The notes under the pieces were generated by a model. That model saw only the letters and a program-made list of their open reading frames with translations, had not been told where the DNA came from and ran no database searches. A program made the translations under genes and the position numbers. A stretch of DNA of 64,000 nt from Lichenihabitans psoromatis. GTDB taxonomy: Bacteria; Pseudomonadota; Alphaproteobacteria; Rhizobiales; Beijerinckiaceae. How positions within the stretch are numbered: position 1 is the first letter of the stretch; each line of letters opens with the position of its first letter. The DNA lies in contig NZ_CP036515.1 in the NCBI RefSeq assembly GCF_004323635.1, positions 806,001 to 870,000 on the forward strand, given 5' to 3'. Of the stretch, positions 44,175 to 53,607 are shown piece after piece.

Positions 44175-45122
44175 ATGAACAGGATCCTACTGTCGACGAT
44201 GGCGCTCGTGACCGCGGCGCTCGCGTCGGCCGGCCAAGCCCGCGCGGCGGACCCCGAAAGCTGCAAGACGGTGAAGTTCTCCGACGTCGGCTGGACCGAC
44301 ATCACCGCGACGACGGCCGCGACGTCGGCGATCCTGAAAGGTCTCGGTTACACCCCGCATGTCGACGTGCTTTCGGTTCCGGTCACCTACACGTCGCTTC
44401 ATAACAAGCAGATCGATGTTTTTCTCGGCAATTGGATGCCGACCATGGAGGCCGACCGCAAGCCCTATGTGGACGACAAGAGCGTCGACGTGCTCGGGGC
44501 CAATCTCAACGGCGCCAAGTATACGCTCGCGGTGCCGGACTATCTCTACGAGGCCGGGCTGAAGTCGTTCGACGACATCGCCAAGTTCAAAGATAAGCTC
44601 GACAATAAAATCTATGGCATCGAACCGGGCAACGATGGCAATCGGCTGATCCTCGACATGGTCAAGGACGACAAATTCGGTCTGAAGGGCTTCGATCTCG
44701 TCGAGTCCAGTGAGCAGGGCATGCTGTCTCAGGTCGAGCGCGCCACCAAGCGGCACGAGCCCATCGTGTTCCTCGGGTGGGAGCCGCATCCGATGAACAC
44801 CAAGTTCAAGATCGACTACCTGACAGACGGCGACGCGGTGTTCGGGCCGAACTACGGCGGTGCGACGGTCTATACCAACACCCGCGCGGGATATTCGAAA
44901 GATTGCCCGAATGTCGGCAAGCTGCTGGCGAATCTCAAATTCACCCTGCCGATGGAAAATCAGATCATGGGATCGATCCTGTTCGACAGCCAGGAGCCCG
45001 ACAAGGCCGCGACGGATTGGCTGAAGCAGAACCCCGCTGTGCTGACAACTTGGCTCGACGGCGTGACGACGATCGACGGACAGCCCGGTTTGCCGGCCGT
45101 GCAGAAGAGCCTCGGCCTCTAA
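44175..45122 (+). CDS. choX: Choline/betaine-binding periplasmic protein (ChoX-like)
   Basis: This 315-residue protein begins with a signal peptide (residues 1 to about 25, AGQARAADPESC) followed by the OpuAC-type two-lobe fold: VKFSDVGWTDITATTAATSAIL, VDVFLGNWMPTMEADRKPY, FLGWEPHPMN and GGATVYTNTRAGY. These match the choline-specific ChoX of rhizobia. It delivers choline to the permease encoded 97 bp downstream. A GC-rich hairpin lies between the genes. GGGAGAAGG precedes the ATG. Confidence 0.88.
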   Translation: MNRILLSTMALVTAALASAGQARAADPESCKTVKFSDVGWTDITATTAATSAILKGLGYTPHVDVLSVPVTYTSLHNKQIDVFLGNWMPTMEADRKPYVDDKSVDVLGANLNGAKYTLAVPDYLYEAGLKSFDDIAKFKDKLDNKIYGIEPGNDGNRLILDMVKDDKFGLKGFDLVESSEQGMLSQVERATKRHEPIVFLGWEPHPMNTKFKIDYLTDGDAVFGPNYGGATVYTNTRAGYSKDCPNVGKLLANLKFTLPMENQIMGSILFDSQEPDKAATDWLKQNPAVLTTWLDGVTTIDGQPGLPAVQKSLGL

Positions 45123-45141
45123 CCACCTCGACCTGATCCTC

Positions 45142-45172
45142 CCCGCCCCGACGCATCGCGCAACGGGGCGGG
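45142..45172 (+). promoter_or_regulatory. Intra-operon hairpin between choX and choW
   Basis: CCCGCCCCG and CGGGGCGGG form a perfect 9-bp stem around a 13-base loop, 20 bp after the choX stop. There is no T-tract. It probably stabilises the choX message or attenuates choW. Confidence 0.5.
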
Positions 45173-45218
45173 ACCGCGACGCCATCATGGCGCGCTCAAC
45201 GACACGCCCGGATGCCGC

Positions 45219-46079
45219 ATGGATCAGCTGACGCAAGCCATCATAGGCCACAAGATCCCGATCGGCTTCTGGCTGAATGCCGCCATGAACGGGCTGAAGG
45301 ACAGCGCCGGCGCGGTCTTCGACGTGATTTCGGACACGCTGAGCGGCCTCATCGACCATACGACGCTATTGGTCGGCATGGTGCCGCCGCTGGTCTTCTG
45401 TTTGATCGTGGCGGGACTGGCCTATGGGCTGCGCCGCTCCTGGGGCATCGCGGCCTTCGCGGTGCTGGCTTTGGTGTTTATCCTTAACCAGGGCTATTGG
45501 CGCGACACGCTCACGACACTGGTTATCACCTTTTATGCGACCCTCGCGTCCATGGCGATCGGGGTGCCGATCGGCATCGCGGCCGGGCATCGCCCCTGGC
45601 TGGCAAAATCGCTGCGGCCGATGCTCGATCTCATGCAGACGCTACCGACTTTCGTCTATCTCATCCCGATGCTGTCGCTGTTCGGCCTCGGGGTCGTACC
45701 CGGCATCATCGCGACCGTCATTTTCGCGGTTCCGGCGCCCATCCGAATGACGCAGCTCGGCATTTCCAGCGTGCCGTTGCCCTTGCGCGAAGCGGGTCAG
45801 GCGTTTGGCGCGACACCCTGGCAGTTGCTCACCAAGGTCGAGCTTCCGCATGCCTCCCCGGCCATCATGGAGGGCTTGACCCAATCGATCATGCTGGCCC
45901 TGTCGATGTCGGTGATCGCGACGATGGTCGGGTCGGGTGGCCTTGGCGTGCCAGTGCTTCGCTCGCTCAACCAAGTGCGGCCCGCCATGGGGTTCGAGGC
46001 CGGGATCGCGATCGTGCTCGTGGCGGTGCTGCTCGACCGGGTGTTCCGACGCCCGTCTCAGACGATCGGGGCCCGCTAA
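45219..46079 (+). CDS. choW: Choline ABC transporter permease (ChoW-like)
   Basis: This 286-residue inner-membrane protein has six or seven helices and the ProW/ChoW inner-membrane signature YATLASMAIGVPIGIAAG, followed by PTFVYLIPMLSLFGLG and the EAGQAFGATPWQLLTKVELPHA coupling loop for the ATPase. It works with ChoX. The usual third gene, choV (ATPase), is not adjacent; a minus-strand EamA gene follows 10 bp later, so the ATPase must be encoded elsewhere or shared. Confidence 0.9.
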   Translation: MDQLTQAIIGHKIPIGFWLNAAMNGLKDSAGAVFDVISDTLSGLIDHTTLLVGMVPPLVFCLIVAGLAYGLRRSWGIAAFAVLALVFILNQGYWRDTLTTLVITFYATLASMAIGVPIGIAAGHRPWLAKSLRPMLDLMQTLPTFVYLIPMLSLFGLGVVPGIIATVIFAVPAPIRMTQLGISSVPLPLREAGQAFGATPWQLLTKVELPHASPAIMEGLTQSIMLALSMSVIATMVGSGGLGVPVLRSLNQVRPAMGFEAGIAIVLVAVLLDRVFRRPSQTIGAR

Positions 46080-46089
46080 GCCGCGGCGG

Positions 46090-46998
46090 TCAGACCCTCG
46101 TGTCCAATGCGACGAGGCGGACCGCGCGCCGCCGCTCGAACCAGATCATCACCAGCGAACTCGCGATGATGAGGCCCGCCCCGGCAAACACCTGCGCCTT
46201 CGGAATATCGGCCCAGATCGCGTAGCCGTAGATAAAGGCCCAGAGCAGCCCGGTATATTCGACCGGCGCCACGACCGAGGCCGGAGCATAGCGGAACCCC
46301 TCGTAGAGAAGAAACTGACCGAGACCACCCGCGACGCCGATACCGAACATCAGGGCGAGGCTGAACCAATCCGGCGTCGTCCAGGTCCACAACACCATGA
46401 TGGCGCAGGCACAAGCGAAGAAGCCGTTGCTGACCAGCATCTGATTGGCCGTCGTCTCCGTGCGGCTGATCATGCGAACCAAAACGACGCTGAGCCCCCA
46501 GCAGCAGGCGGCGAACAGCGCCATGCCGACCGGCACCAGGCCGCCAGTCGCGCTCGGGTTCGAGGCCAGCACAACACCGCAGAAGCCGCCAATCACCGCG
46601 ATCCAACGCGGACCGTCGACCCGCTCGCCCAAGACAAAGATCGACAGGACGACCGCAATGATCGGTGCCGCGAAATAAAGGGTCGTCAATTGGGCGAGGC
46701 CGAGGAAAGGCGCGGCATTGTAGAACGACATCCATGCCGCGAGGATCAGGGCGGCCCGGACCACCAGAGCGCGTTTATTACGGCTGTGGGCCAGCGCCGA
46801 AAGATTGCGGCGGCCACCGATCGCCAGCGCGATCGCCACGATGACCAGGCTTCGAAACATCAGGATTTCGGGCACGGGATAATGGCTGACCAGCCATTTC
46901 ACGGTTGCGTCCTGAACCGAAAAACACGCGTATCCCATCGCGCTCAAGCCAATCCCCTTCATGACCGGCAGGGGAGGCTCGTCCGAAACAGGAGGCAT
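46090..46998 (-). CDS. EamA-family (DMT) transporter
   Basis: This 302-residue protein has ten predicted helices in two EamA repeats (about residues 15-145 and 155-285), with the usual conserved VKWLVSHYPVPEILMFRSL and APVEYTGLLWAFIYGYAIWAD regions. DMT proteins export or import small metabolites. It is the last gene of the leftward sugar operon, 63 bp after the ribokinase gene, and converges on choW. It may move a sugar or an acid intermediate, but the substrate is unknown. Confidence 0.85.
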   Translation of the reverse strand: MPPVSDEPPLPVMKGIGLSAMGYACFSVQDATVKWLVSHYPVPEILMFRSLVIVAIALAIGGRRNLSALAHSRNKRALVVRAALILAAWMSFYNAAPFLGLAQLTTLYFAAPIIAVVLSIFVLGERVDGPRWIAVIGGFCGVVLASNPSATGGLVPVGMALFAACCWGLSVVLVRMISRTETTANQMLVSNGFFACACAIMVLWTWTTPDWFSLALMFGIGVAGGLGQFLLYEGFRYAPASVVAPVEYTGLLWAFIYGYAIWADIPKAQVFAGAGLIIASSLVMIWFERRRAVRLVALDTRV

Positions 46999-47061
46999 GA
47001 TGCTGATGGGTCCAGGCCGTCCGTCTCGCTCCGATCAAGGGGCGCGGCGGACCGGGAGAAG

Positions 47062-47961
47062 CTAAAGGGTCGCGATGGCGCGGTCGATGTCGTCCTTGGT
47101 CGGAATGCTCGGCTGCGCGCCCTGCTTGGTGCAGGCGAGGCTGCCGGCCGCCGCGCCACGCCCAAGAGCCGCCTTGAAGTCGAGCCCGGCATCGAGCGCC
47201 GCCGCGAAAGCGCCGAGAAACGTGTCGCCGGCGCCGGTCGTATCGACCGGCACGATCGGGAGCGACGCCACCCGATGTTCGACACCGCCCTGCCAACCGG
47301 CTGCACCATCGGCACCGAGCGTCAGCACCATATCGACGCCGTGCCGCTCATGCAGGTGGCGCGCCAAAGCAGCCGGCTCGTCGCCGAGGTCGAGCGCCGC
47401 GCTGAGCACCGCCGTCTCGTGCTCGTTCATGACCAAAATGTCGAGTTCGGCGAGATAGCTTGTCGACACCGCGCCGGCCGGCGCCAGATTGAGAATCACG
47501 CGAGCACCGCGCGCCTTGGCGGATCGCGCCGCGATCTCGCCCTCCTGGTCCGGAACCTCCCGCTGCAGCAGCAGACTATCGCCCGGCTCGATCGGGAGAC
47601 CCTCAACCTGCGCGGCTCTCGCAGTTGCATTGGCCCCGGCCGCCACCGTGATGGCGTTCTGGCCAATTGCGTCAACGCTGATAAAGGCCGCGCCGGTCGG
47701 CTGCGCGGTGCGGACGACGCCGGTCAGATCGACGCCATCGGACAGCAGCAGCGACAAGGCGATGTCAGCGAAGTCGTCGAGACCGGTCGCCCCGACCATG
47801 CGGACGGTCGCGCCTGCGCGCTTTGCCGCGAGTGCCTGGTTGGCTCCTTTGCCGCCCGGCACATGGGTGTAGCTCGGCCCGATCACGGTTTCGCCCGGTC
47901 CCGGGATCCGCTCCACATGCGTCACGAGATCGAGGTTGATCGAGCCGAAGACGACGATCAT
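47062..47961 (-). CDS. rbsK: Ribokinase-like PfkB sugar kinase
   Basis: This 299-residue PfkB-family kinase has FGSINLDLVTHVERIPGPGET at the start, the GGKGANQALAAKRAG motif and the DTTGAGDTFLGAF motif with the catalytic Asp. These are characteristic of ribokinase. It phosphorylates ribose or a related sugar in the cytoplasm. Its ATG overlaps the stop of dgoA (ATGA), so it is coupled to the De Ley-Doudoroff genes; this is unusual for ribokinase and suggests a different sugar or a shared pentose/hexose operon. Confidence 0.88.
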   Translation of the reverse strand: MIVVFGSINLDLVTHVERIPGPGETVIGPSYTHVPGGKGANQALAAKRAGATVRMVGATGLDDFADIALSLLLSDGVDLTGVVRTAQPTGAAFISVDAIGQNAITVAAGANATARAAQVEGLPIEPGDSLLLQREVPDQEGEIAARSAKARGARVILNLAPAGAVSTSYLAELDILVMNEHETAVLSAALDLGDEPAALARHLHERHGVDMVLTLGADGAAGWQGGVEHRVASLPIVPVDTTGAGDTFLGAFAAALDAGLDFKAALGRGAAAGSLACTKQGAQPSIPTKDDIDRAIATL

Positions 47962-48602
47962 GGCGCGGTACCGGCCATGGCCCGCACGGCTTCGACCAGG
48001 GCGCGGGCGCGGGCCCCAACTTCCCCGGCCGTCAGACCGGGCTTATAAAGCGAGGAGCCGATCCCGAACCCATGCACCGGGCTGTCGGCCCAATCCTTCA
48101 TGGTGTCGGTCGAGACGCCGCCGACGACGAGCATCCGCGTGCCTTTCGGCAAAACGGCCGCAATGCCTTTTGCGCTCTTCGGCGTCACCAATTCACCCGG
48201 AAAAAGCTTGATCGCATGGGCGCCTGCCGCCAGCGACGCGAAACATTCGGTCGGCGTGAAGCTCCCCGGCAAGGACACCAGACCGCGCTCGCGCGTGCGA
48301 CGGATCACGGCCACATCCGTATTGGGCGACACGATGATCTCGCCACCCACATTGGCGACATCGTCGACCCCGGTCGGGTCCAACACCGTTCCGGCCCCGA
48401 CGATCGCACGATCCTTCAGCGCCGCGGCAAGCCGACCGATGCTGACGAGCGGATCGGGCGAGTTCAGCGGCACTTCGAGGATGTGGATACCGGCCTCGAC
48501 CAAGGCCTCGCCGACGTCCAGCGCCTCGTCGGGATGCAGGCCACGGAGGATCGCCACGATCGGCATCTTGGCGAACCAGTGATTGAAACGATCTTCGGAC
48601 AC
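47958..48602 (-). CDS. dgoA: 2-dehydro-3-deoxy-6-phosphogalactonate aldolase (DgoA/KDPG-aldolase family)
   Basis: This 214-residue class I aldolase has the catalytic Glu43 in ILEVPLNSP, VGAGTVLDP, the phosphate region, and the Schiff-base Lys132 in AIKLFPGE. The PLNS and KLFPGELVTP sequences fit the galactonate rather than the gluconate branch. It splits KDPGal into pyruvate and glyceraldehyde 3-phosphate. It lies in the order SDR, dgoK, dgoA, ribokinase. The gap of 128 bp to dgoK could hold an internal promoter. Confidence 0.88.
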   Translation of the reverse strand: MSEDRFNHWFAKMPIVAILRGLHPDEALDVGEALVEAGIHILEVPLNSPDPLVSIGRLAAALKDRAIVGAGTVLDPTGVDDVANVGGEIIVSPNTDVAVIRRTRERGLVSLPGSFTPTECFASLAAGAHAIKLFPGELVTPKSAKGIAAVLPKGTRMLVVGGVSTDTMKDWADSPVHGFGIGSSLYKPGLTAGEVGARARALVEAVRAMAGTAP

Positions 48603-48730
48603 GGGATGGCTACTTTCTCACTCGATGGCAGAACCTGCCGGCTCGGCCGGGCGACCTTGAGACGGGATGGACGCCACATGGTCTTGCAAGGTCTAGAAAC
48701 AGATGCGTCGCCCCACAAGCCCTCGTATCG

Positions 48731-49633
48731 TCAGGGCGTGGGCTTGCTGGCGGCGTAAAGCCTCCGCAGACCCGACAGTGTGACCTCGGCGGGATCGAGC
48801 GTCGTCACGGCGATGCCATGTTGTTCGAATGCCGCCTGATAGACCTCGCGCTGCGGCGACGCCGCCACGAGATGCACGGACCGGCAAGGGCCGAAGAGAT
48901 CCTGAGCCCCGATCAATTCCTGGCCGATCACGAGGCTCGATAGAAACGGCCGAACGGCGTGGCCATCGATGTCGCCACCCAGCACTTGGCTGCGGGTCTG
49001 AAACAGGGATCGGCTCAAACCGCCCTTGAACCGCGCCGCACGCGCCCCGGCCACATGGCCGCTCGCGTCGTCCGGCGCCTCAGCCAGACGGCCGAGGAAC
49101 GAGCCGGCGATGGCGGCATAGAGTTCGCCTGTCACGAAGGTGGCGAACCGCACGATGCGGCCACCCGCCATTTCGATCCATTTGCTGTGGGTGCCCGGCA
49201 GGCAGATCATGCCGTCCGCGAGGCCGACGCCGATGGCCTGAACCTCCTCGCCGCGCATCACATCATAAGCGCCGTCAGGCCAGCGGATGTCGACACCCGG
49301 CGCGACGACGACATCGCGTGCGCCTTCGATCCGGGTGAACCCGGCCGCGAGGTCATCCGGCCCACAGGGGCAGGACACATAGGGTGCCTCGACCCAGCCG
49401 TTCCGGCTGCCGACCATGCCGGACATGACGACACGGAGGTGGGGATCAGTTGCGAACCAGGGCCCACAAGCCGCCTCGAGAGCAGCCGGGAAGCCGCCGG
49501 CCGCAATGCTTTGGACGCCCTGGTCGGAGGTGATGCGGTCGAGAACCGCGCCGTCCTGCCCGACGAGGCTGGCGCGCATGCGGGTCGTGCCCCAATCGAC
49601 CGCGATCAAGGCCGGTTTGTCGATCTCGCTCAT
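48731..49633 (-). CDS. dgoK: 2-dehydro-3-deoxygalactonokinase
   Basis: This 300-residue member of the DgoK family opens with the phosphate-1 motif ALIAVDWGTTRMRASLV and has SGMVGSRNGWVEAPYV, the LPGTHSKW block and TGELYAAI. It phosphorylates 2-keto-3-deoxygalactonate to feed DgoA. The length and motifs are normal. It begins 12 bp after the SDR stop. Confidence 0.92.
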   Translation of the reverse strand: MSEIDKPALIAVDWGTTRMRASLVGQDGAVLDRITSDQGVQSIAAGGFPAALEAACGPWFATDPHLRVVMSGMVGSRNGWVEAPYVSCPCGPDDLAAGFTRIEGARDVVVAPGVDIRWPDGAYDVMRGEEVQAIGVGLADGMICLPGTHSKWIEMAGGRIVRFATFVTGELYAAIAGSFLGRLAEAPDDASGHVAGARAARFKGGLSRSLFQTRSQVLGGDIDGHAVRPFLSSLVIGQELIGAQDLFGPCRSVHLVAASPQREVYQAAFEQHGIAVTTLDPAEVTLSGLRRLYAASKPTP

Positions 49634-49645
49634 GATTTTGCGATC

Positions 49646-50413
49646 CTACACCCAGCCGCCATCGGCGACATATTGCTGATTGGTGCAGGCCCCCGATTCA
49701 TCGGAGGCGAAGAAAAGTGCCACACGCGCCATGTCGTCGGGGACGAGCTTTCGCTTCAGGCACTGATGTTCCATCAGTTCTTTCTCGCTTTCCGGTGTCA
49801 GCCACAGCGACACCTGCCGCTCCGTCATGATCCAGCCCGGCGCGACGGCGTTCACGCGAATGTTGAATTTGCCGTAATCGCGGGCGAGCGAGCGGGTCAG
49901 GCCGAGAATGGCGGATTTCGCGGCCGTGTAGATCGGCATGCCGCCCTGCCCGACCATCCACGAGGTCGAGCCAAAATTGACGATGGATCCACCGCCCGCC
50001 GCCTGCATGTCGGGCAGCACCGCTTGGGCCGCAAAGAACTGGTGCCGCAAATTGACGGCGATCCGATCGTCGAAATACTCGGGCGTGACCTCGGGCGTGG
50101 CATGACGTTCATCATGCGCCGCATTGTTGATCAGGATCGTGATCGGTCCGAGCGCCTCGCGTATGGTACCGATACTGCGGCGCAGCGCCTCGATATCCTT
50201 CAGGTCGCAATGCTCGTAGTGAACCGTGTGACCCTGATCCTTCAACTCGGCAACGAGATCGTTGGAGGGGCCATCGGCGATGTCGATGAAGGCCACCTTG
50301 GCATGCTGCTCGGCCAACCGTCGCGTGATCGCCGCACCAATGCCACTGCCGCCCCCCGTGATCAGAACGACCCTGTCGCGCAGGCTTGGATAGGTCGCGA
50401 TGGCTGTCGTCAT
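49646..50413 (-). CDS. Sugar 1-dehydrogenase (SDR; galactose/xylose/arabinose type)
   Basis: This 255-residue classical SDR has VLITGGGSGIGAAITRRLAE, the acidic CDLKDIEALR, NNAAHDERH, INFGSTSWMVG-like Ser region and YTAAK (Tyr/Lys). Its opening, SLRDRVVLITGGGSGIG, and the C-terminal WLTPESEKELMEHQCLKRKLVP closely resemble Caulobacter D-xylose dehydrogenase and rhizobial galactose dehydrogenase. It would oxidise an aldose to its lactone, the first step of the operon's pathway. It is the first gene of the leftward unit. Lactonase and sugar-acid dehydratase genes are not adjacent. Confidence 0.85.
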   Translation of the reverse strand: MTTAIATYPSLRDRVVLITGGGSGIGAAITRRLAEQHAKVAFIDIADGPSNDLVAELKDQGHTVHYEHCDLKDIEALRRSIGTIREALGPITILINNAAHDERHATPEVTPEYFDDRIAVNLRHQFFAAQAVLPDMQAAGGGSIVNFGSTSWMVGQGGMPIYTAAKSAILGLTRSLARDYGKFNIRVNAVAPGWIMTERQVSLWLTPESEKELMEHQCLKRKLVPDDMARVALFFASDESGACTNQQYVADGGWV

Positions 50414-50523
50414 AAGGGTCTCCGGCTCGGCACATGCCCGCTTCGGCGATCCGGCGGCACATTGATCGGACGCTTAACCCGGTCGGGACCGAGCCGCAAT
50501 CCCGCCTCATCCGGTCGCGGCGC

Positions 50524-51711
50524 TCAGCCTTTGGCTTCGCCCAATGTATCTGCCATGGTGGCGCGGCGGCTTCCGAGCGGCTTTCCACCATGGCCGGTCG
50601 TATCCACCGCGGTCTGGTGCTCCATTTCGGCATTGATCTCGGCCCCCAGCAACACGATGGTAGTCGAAATCCAGATCCAGGTCATGAAGCCGATCGCACC
50701 CCCGAGTGACCCATAGGTCTCGTTGTAGCTTCCGAAGCTCGAGACATACCAAGAAAACAGAGCGGAGCCGCCAAGCCACGCGACGGCCGAAATGGCGCTG
50801 CCCCAACTCACCCACCGCCACTGCGCCTTGGCGCGGCTTGGTCCGTATCGATAGAGCAACGCCAATGCACCCGCCACGATGAGCAGCATCACGGGCCAGC
50901 GTCCGATCGCCAGGATGGTCACCAAAGCACCGCCCAAGCCGACGAGATTAAACAGGATGGGCAGGACCACGACCGCGGCGATCGCCAAGAGCAAGAACGC
51001 GATTGCGCCGAGCGTGAAGGTCAGCGAGAGCGCGTTCAGCACGACAAAGCTTCGCTTTTCCGTTTCGTCATTGACGACATTGAGAGCGTCGAACAGGGCC
51101 TTCATGCCCGCATTGGCGCTCCATAACGAGATCGCAAGACCGGATACGAGAGCGAAGCCGAGCGTGCCGCCGGGCTTCGAGGCGATACGCTTGACCTGTT
51201 CGCCGATAATATCGACAGCGCCGCCGGGCATCATACCTTGCAGCGAATTCAACTGGTCGTTGATGGTCGAGGCATTGGCGAACAAGCCATAGAGCGACAC
51301 GAAGGCCGCGATGGCGGGGAACAAGGCCAGGAGCGCATAGAAGGTTACGCCGGCCGACACCGCCAGAATTCGATGGCTGCTGAGATCCTCGTAGGTCCGC
51401 CAGAGCACATCTGTCCAACCTCTCAGCGGAAGATCGGACGGCGATTTGGCGTCCCGACCTCTGCCGTCGTTGACGAGGTGATGGTTGGCGTTCGATCGCG
51501 GCTGGTCCTGCGATGAACCAGCATCGCGAGCGCCGCTATTGCTTTTATTGGGCAGGCGCTTCGCCTGCAGGTCGCCCCGTGCCGGACGCGTCGAGGCAAC
51601 GAGGGCTAAGCCCGCAAAGGCCGCGACGGCCCACCATGAACCCGTCGATGACGTCGCTTCCAGACCCGACGGGCCAAAATTGGACGGCTTGGTGGCGCTC
51701 TTCTCAGCCAT
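50524..51711 (-). CDS. YihY/virulence factor BrkB family membrane protein
   Basis: This 395-residue protein has an N-terminal extension of about 100 residues with one possible helix (SWWAVAAFAGLALVAS) and a Ser/Asn/Arg-rich linker. The conserved YihY core follows: AVSAGVTFYALLALFPAIAAFVSLYGL, ISLWSANAGMKALFDALNVVNDE and GFMTWIWISTTIVLLGAEINAE, giving six core helices. It is an inner-membrane protein, once proposed as RNase BN but now regarded as of unknown, perhaps transport, function. It is monocistronic. Confidence 0.88.
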   Translation of the reverse strand: MAEKSATKPSNFGPSGLEATSSTGSWWAVAAFAGLALVASTRPARGDLQAKRLPNKSNSGARDAGSSQDQPRSNANHHLVNDGRGRDAKSPSDLPLRGWTDVLWRTYEDLSSHRILAVSAGVTFYALLALFPAIAAFVSLYGLFANASTINDQLNSLQGMMPGGAVDIIGEQVKRIASKPGGTLGFALVSGLAISLWSANAGMKALFDALNVVNDETEKRSFVVLNALSLTFTLGAIAFLLLAIAAVVVLPILFNLVGLGGALVTILAIGRWPVMLLIVAGALALLYRYGPSRAKAQWRWVSWGSAISAVAWLGGSALFSWYVSSFGSYNETYGSLGGAIGFMTWIWISTTIVLLGAEINAEMEHQTAVDTTGHGGKPLGSRRATMADTLGEAKG

Positions 51712-51842
51712 GAATCGACCCGATCGATAATTTCACTGGATCGATGTCCAGCCTTCGCTCGGGTCAAACCTCTTTTGCGCCGGTAAGTTGCCTTGATCGA
51801 ACGGTGAAACCGCCATCCGACCACGACACTCTTGCTGTCGCC

Positions 51843-52295
51843 TCAGCTGCGCGGCGGCAGTTGGCCGTTCGGCGTATATTGATCGACCGCGCTCGGAAGC
51901 TCTTTCGTAAGCCGCGCCAAAATCTCGTCGCGCGAGAGCCCGGTTTGCTTGGTCAGCGTGTCCAGCGTGTCCTGACCAATCGCCTGTTCGATCTGATGCG
52001 GCGCGACGGGCTGATTGGCGCCCGACTGCACCCAGGAATTGGCTGTTTCGCCATGCCCGCTCTGCTTGAAGCGGTCGATGAGATCGTTCAGCCCCCCGCC
52101 GAGAAAACCGCCCACGTCGGACCCGCCGACATGACCGAGGACCCCGCCGAGACCTGGCTGCGGCGGCTGGCCCGGCGTTGCGGGCTTGGCCTGACCGATA
52201 CCCCCGAGCATTTCCGCGATCTTGTCCCGATTCTGAAATCCTGCAACGGCCAGCAGACCCAGCAGCGCCGTCATCGATGGAAAGCCTTGGCTCAT
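51843..52295 (-). CDS. YidB-family (DUF937) small protein
   Basis: This 150-residue protein starts at the ATG at 52295, after AGGGAGAAAACG, and reads [29 protein letters not shown], then a Pro/Gly linker, [39 protein letters not shown] and [23 protein letters not shown]. This is the YidB signature. Function is unknown. The gene is unrelated in position to the other DUF937 gene at 2555 but shares the family. Confidence 0.85.
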   Translation of the reverse strand: MSQGFPSMTALLGLLAVAGFQNRDKIAEMLGGIGQAKPATPGQPPQPGLGGVLGHVGGSDVGGFLGGGLNDLIDRFKQSGHGETANSWVQSGANQPVAPHQIEQAIGQDTLDTLTKQTGLSRDEILARLTKELPSAVDQYTPNGQLPPRS

Positions 52296-52584
52296 GATCG
52301 TTTTCTCCCTGGATGTTACATCGATTAATCGCCTCGTCGGAGCGGTTGTTCCCGGGTCGCCGACAAGCTTCACGGCCAATCGCTGCTCGAATCGGAGTTC
52401 CGATCCCCGCGTGACCGATAGGTTGCGGCCCCCTCAACGCCAAGATTTGGCCCATGCGCTTGCGGCGAAATGTCATCATGGCCATCGCCGAACGTTAATC
52501 GCTGGAAAAGCAAAATGTGATGGCAGATCATCCCGCCTGCGTAGCGGTGGCTGTGCCATCGACGTGCACCGATGGGGCATAACC

Positions 52585-53319
52585 ATGGACACTCGTAAGT
52601 ATGCTGCAGAAGCGATAGGGACCTTTTGGCTGACGTTGGGGGGATGTGGCAGCGCTGTGATCGCAGCCGGATTTCCGCAGGTCGGCATCGGGTTCGTCGG
52701 CGTGTCGTTCGCCTTCGGCCTCACCGTTCTCACCATGGCTTATGCGATCGGCCACGTCTCCGGTTGCCATCTCAACCCAGCCGTCACGGTCGGCTTGGCG
52801 GCGGGCGGACGTTTTCCAGCGGAGCAGATCCTGCCCTATGTCGTGGCTCAGGTCGTCGGTGCCATCGTCGGCGCCGGCGTTCTTTACGTGATCGCGAGCG
52901 GCGCGCCTGGCTTCGATATCGCCAAGGGGTTTGCGGCCAATGGTTACGGCGAGCATTCACCTGGGCAATATAGCCTCCTGTCCTGCCTTTTCACCGAGAT
53001 CGTGATGACCATGATGTTCTTGTTCATCATCATGGGGTCGACCCATGGCAAGGCCCCTGCCGGTTTCGCCCCGATCGCGATCGGGCTCGGATTGACCCTG
53101 ATCCATCTCATCAGCATCCCGGTGACCAACACGTCCGTCAATCCGGCACGCAGCATCGGTCCGGCCTTGTTCGCCGGGCCTTGGGCGATCGGCCAACTCT
53201 GGTTGTTCATCGCGGCTCCCCTGATCGGGGGGGCGCTTGGCGGCTTCATCTATCGTTGGCTCAGCGTCACCCCGTCGGGCGACGTGGTCGGCAATCCGGC
53301 GCCCGCCGTGTCGAGCTGA
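52585..53319 (+). CDS. aqpZ: Aquaporin Z
   Basis: This 244-residue channel has six helices and the two NPA boxes (residues 64-66 in HLNPAVT and 186-188 in SVNPARS). The selectivity residues (Phe43 region, His in TLIHL, the Arg after the second NPA) follow the water-specific AqpZ pattern. It moves water across the inner membrane. The ATG at 52585 starts the conserved sequence. It is monocistronic, with a 289-bp upstream gap shared with the divergent yidB-like gene. Confidence 0.94.
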   Translation: MDTRKYAAEAIGTFWLTLGGCGSAVIAAGFPQVGIGFVGVSFAFGLTVLTMAYAIGHVSGCHLNPAVTVGLAAGGRFPAEQILPYVVAQVVGAIVGAGVLYVIASGAPGFDIAKGFAANGYGEHSPGQYSLLSCLFTEIVMTMMFLFIIMGSTHGKAPAGFAPIAIGLGLTLIHLISIPVTNTSVNPARSIGPALFAGPWAIGQLWLFIAAPLIGGALGGFIYRWLSVTPSGDVVGNPAPAVSS

Positions 53320-53607
53320 ACCGAGGCGCGATTGCCTCTGAGAGTGTCGTCGATCCTGCGACGCGATTCACGCATGCAGCACCCATCGGATCGATTGAGG
53401 GATGCTGCCTTGTCGGACAGCGCCTGCGCTTTCCTAGGTGCAAGCCGTCGACACCGGACCGACAGCGGCGGTTTGGTGCCGGCGCTCTCGCGCTGTGGTC
53501 TCAACGCTATCGGTTCGGTAAGGCGATCGACGTCGGGGTTATGATCTATATGGTGCCGACGGGCGGCGCGCTGCCGCAGCCGAGCGTCCCGTGGAAGAGA
53601 CCCTGCT

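Noticed and set aside
45937..48048. A 703-codon open frame on the plus strand
   Set aside because: It starts inside choW and runs opposite the EamA and ribokinase genes, which are clear family members.
52647..52660. TGGCAGCGCTGTGA, close to the paired LacI operators
   Set aside because: It lies inside the aqpZ coding sequence, has one mismatch to the operator arm, and the aquaporin has no link to sugar-acid use; chance is enough in this GC-rich genome.
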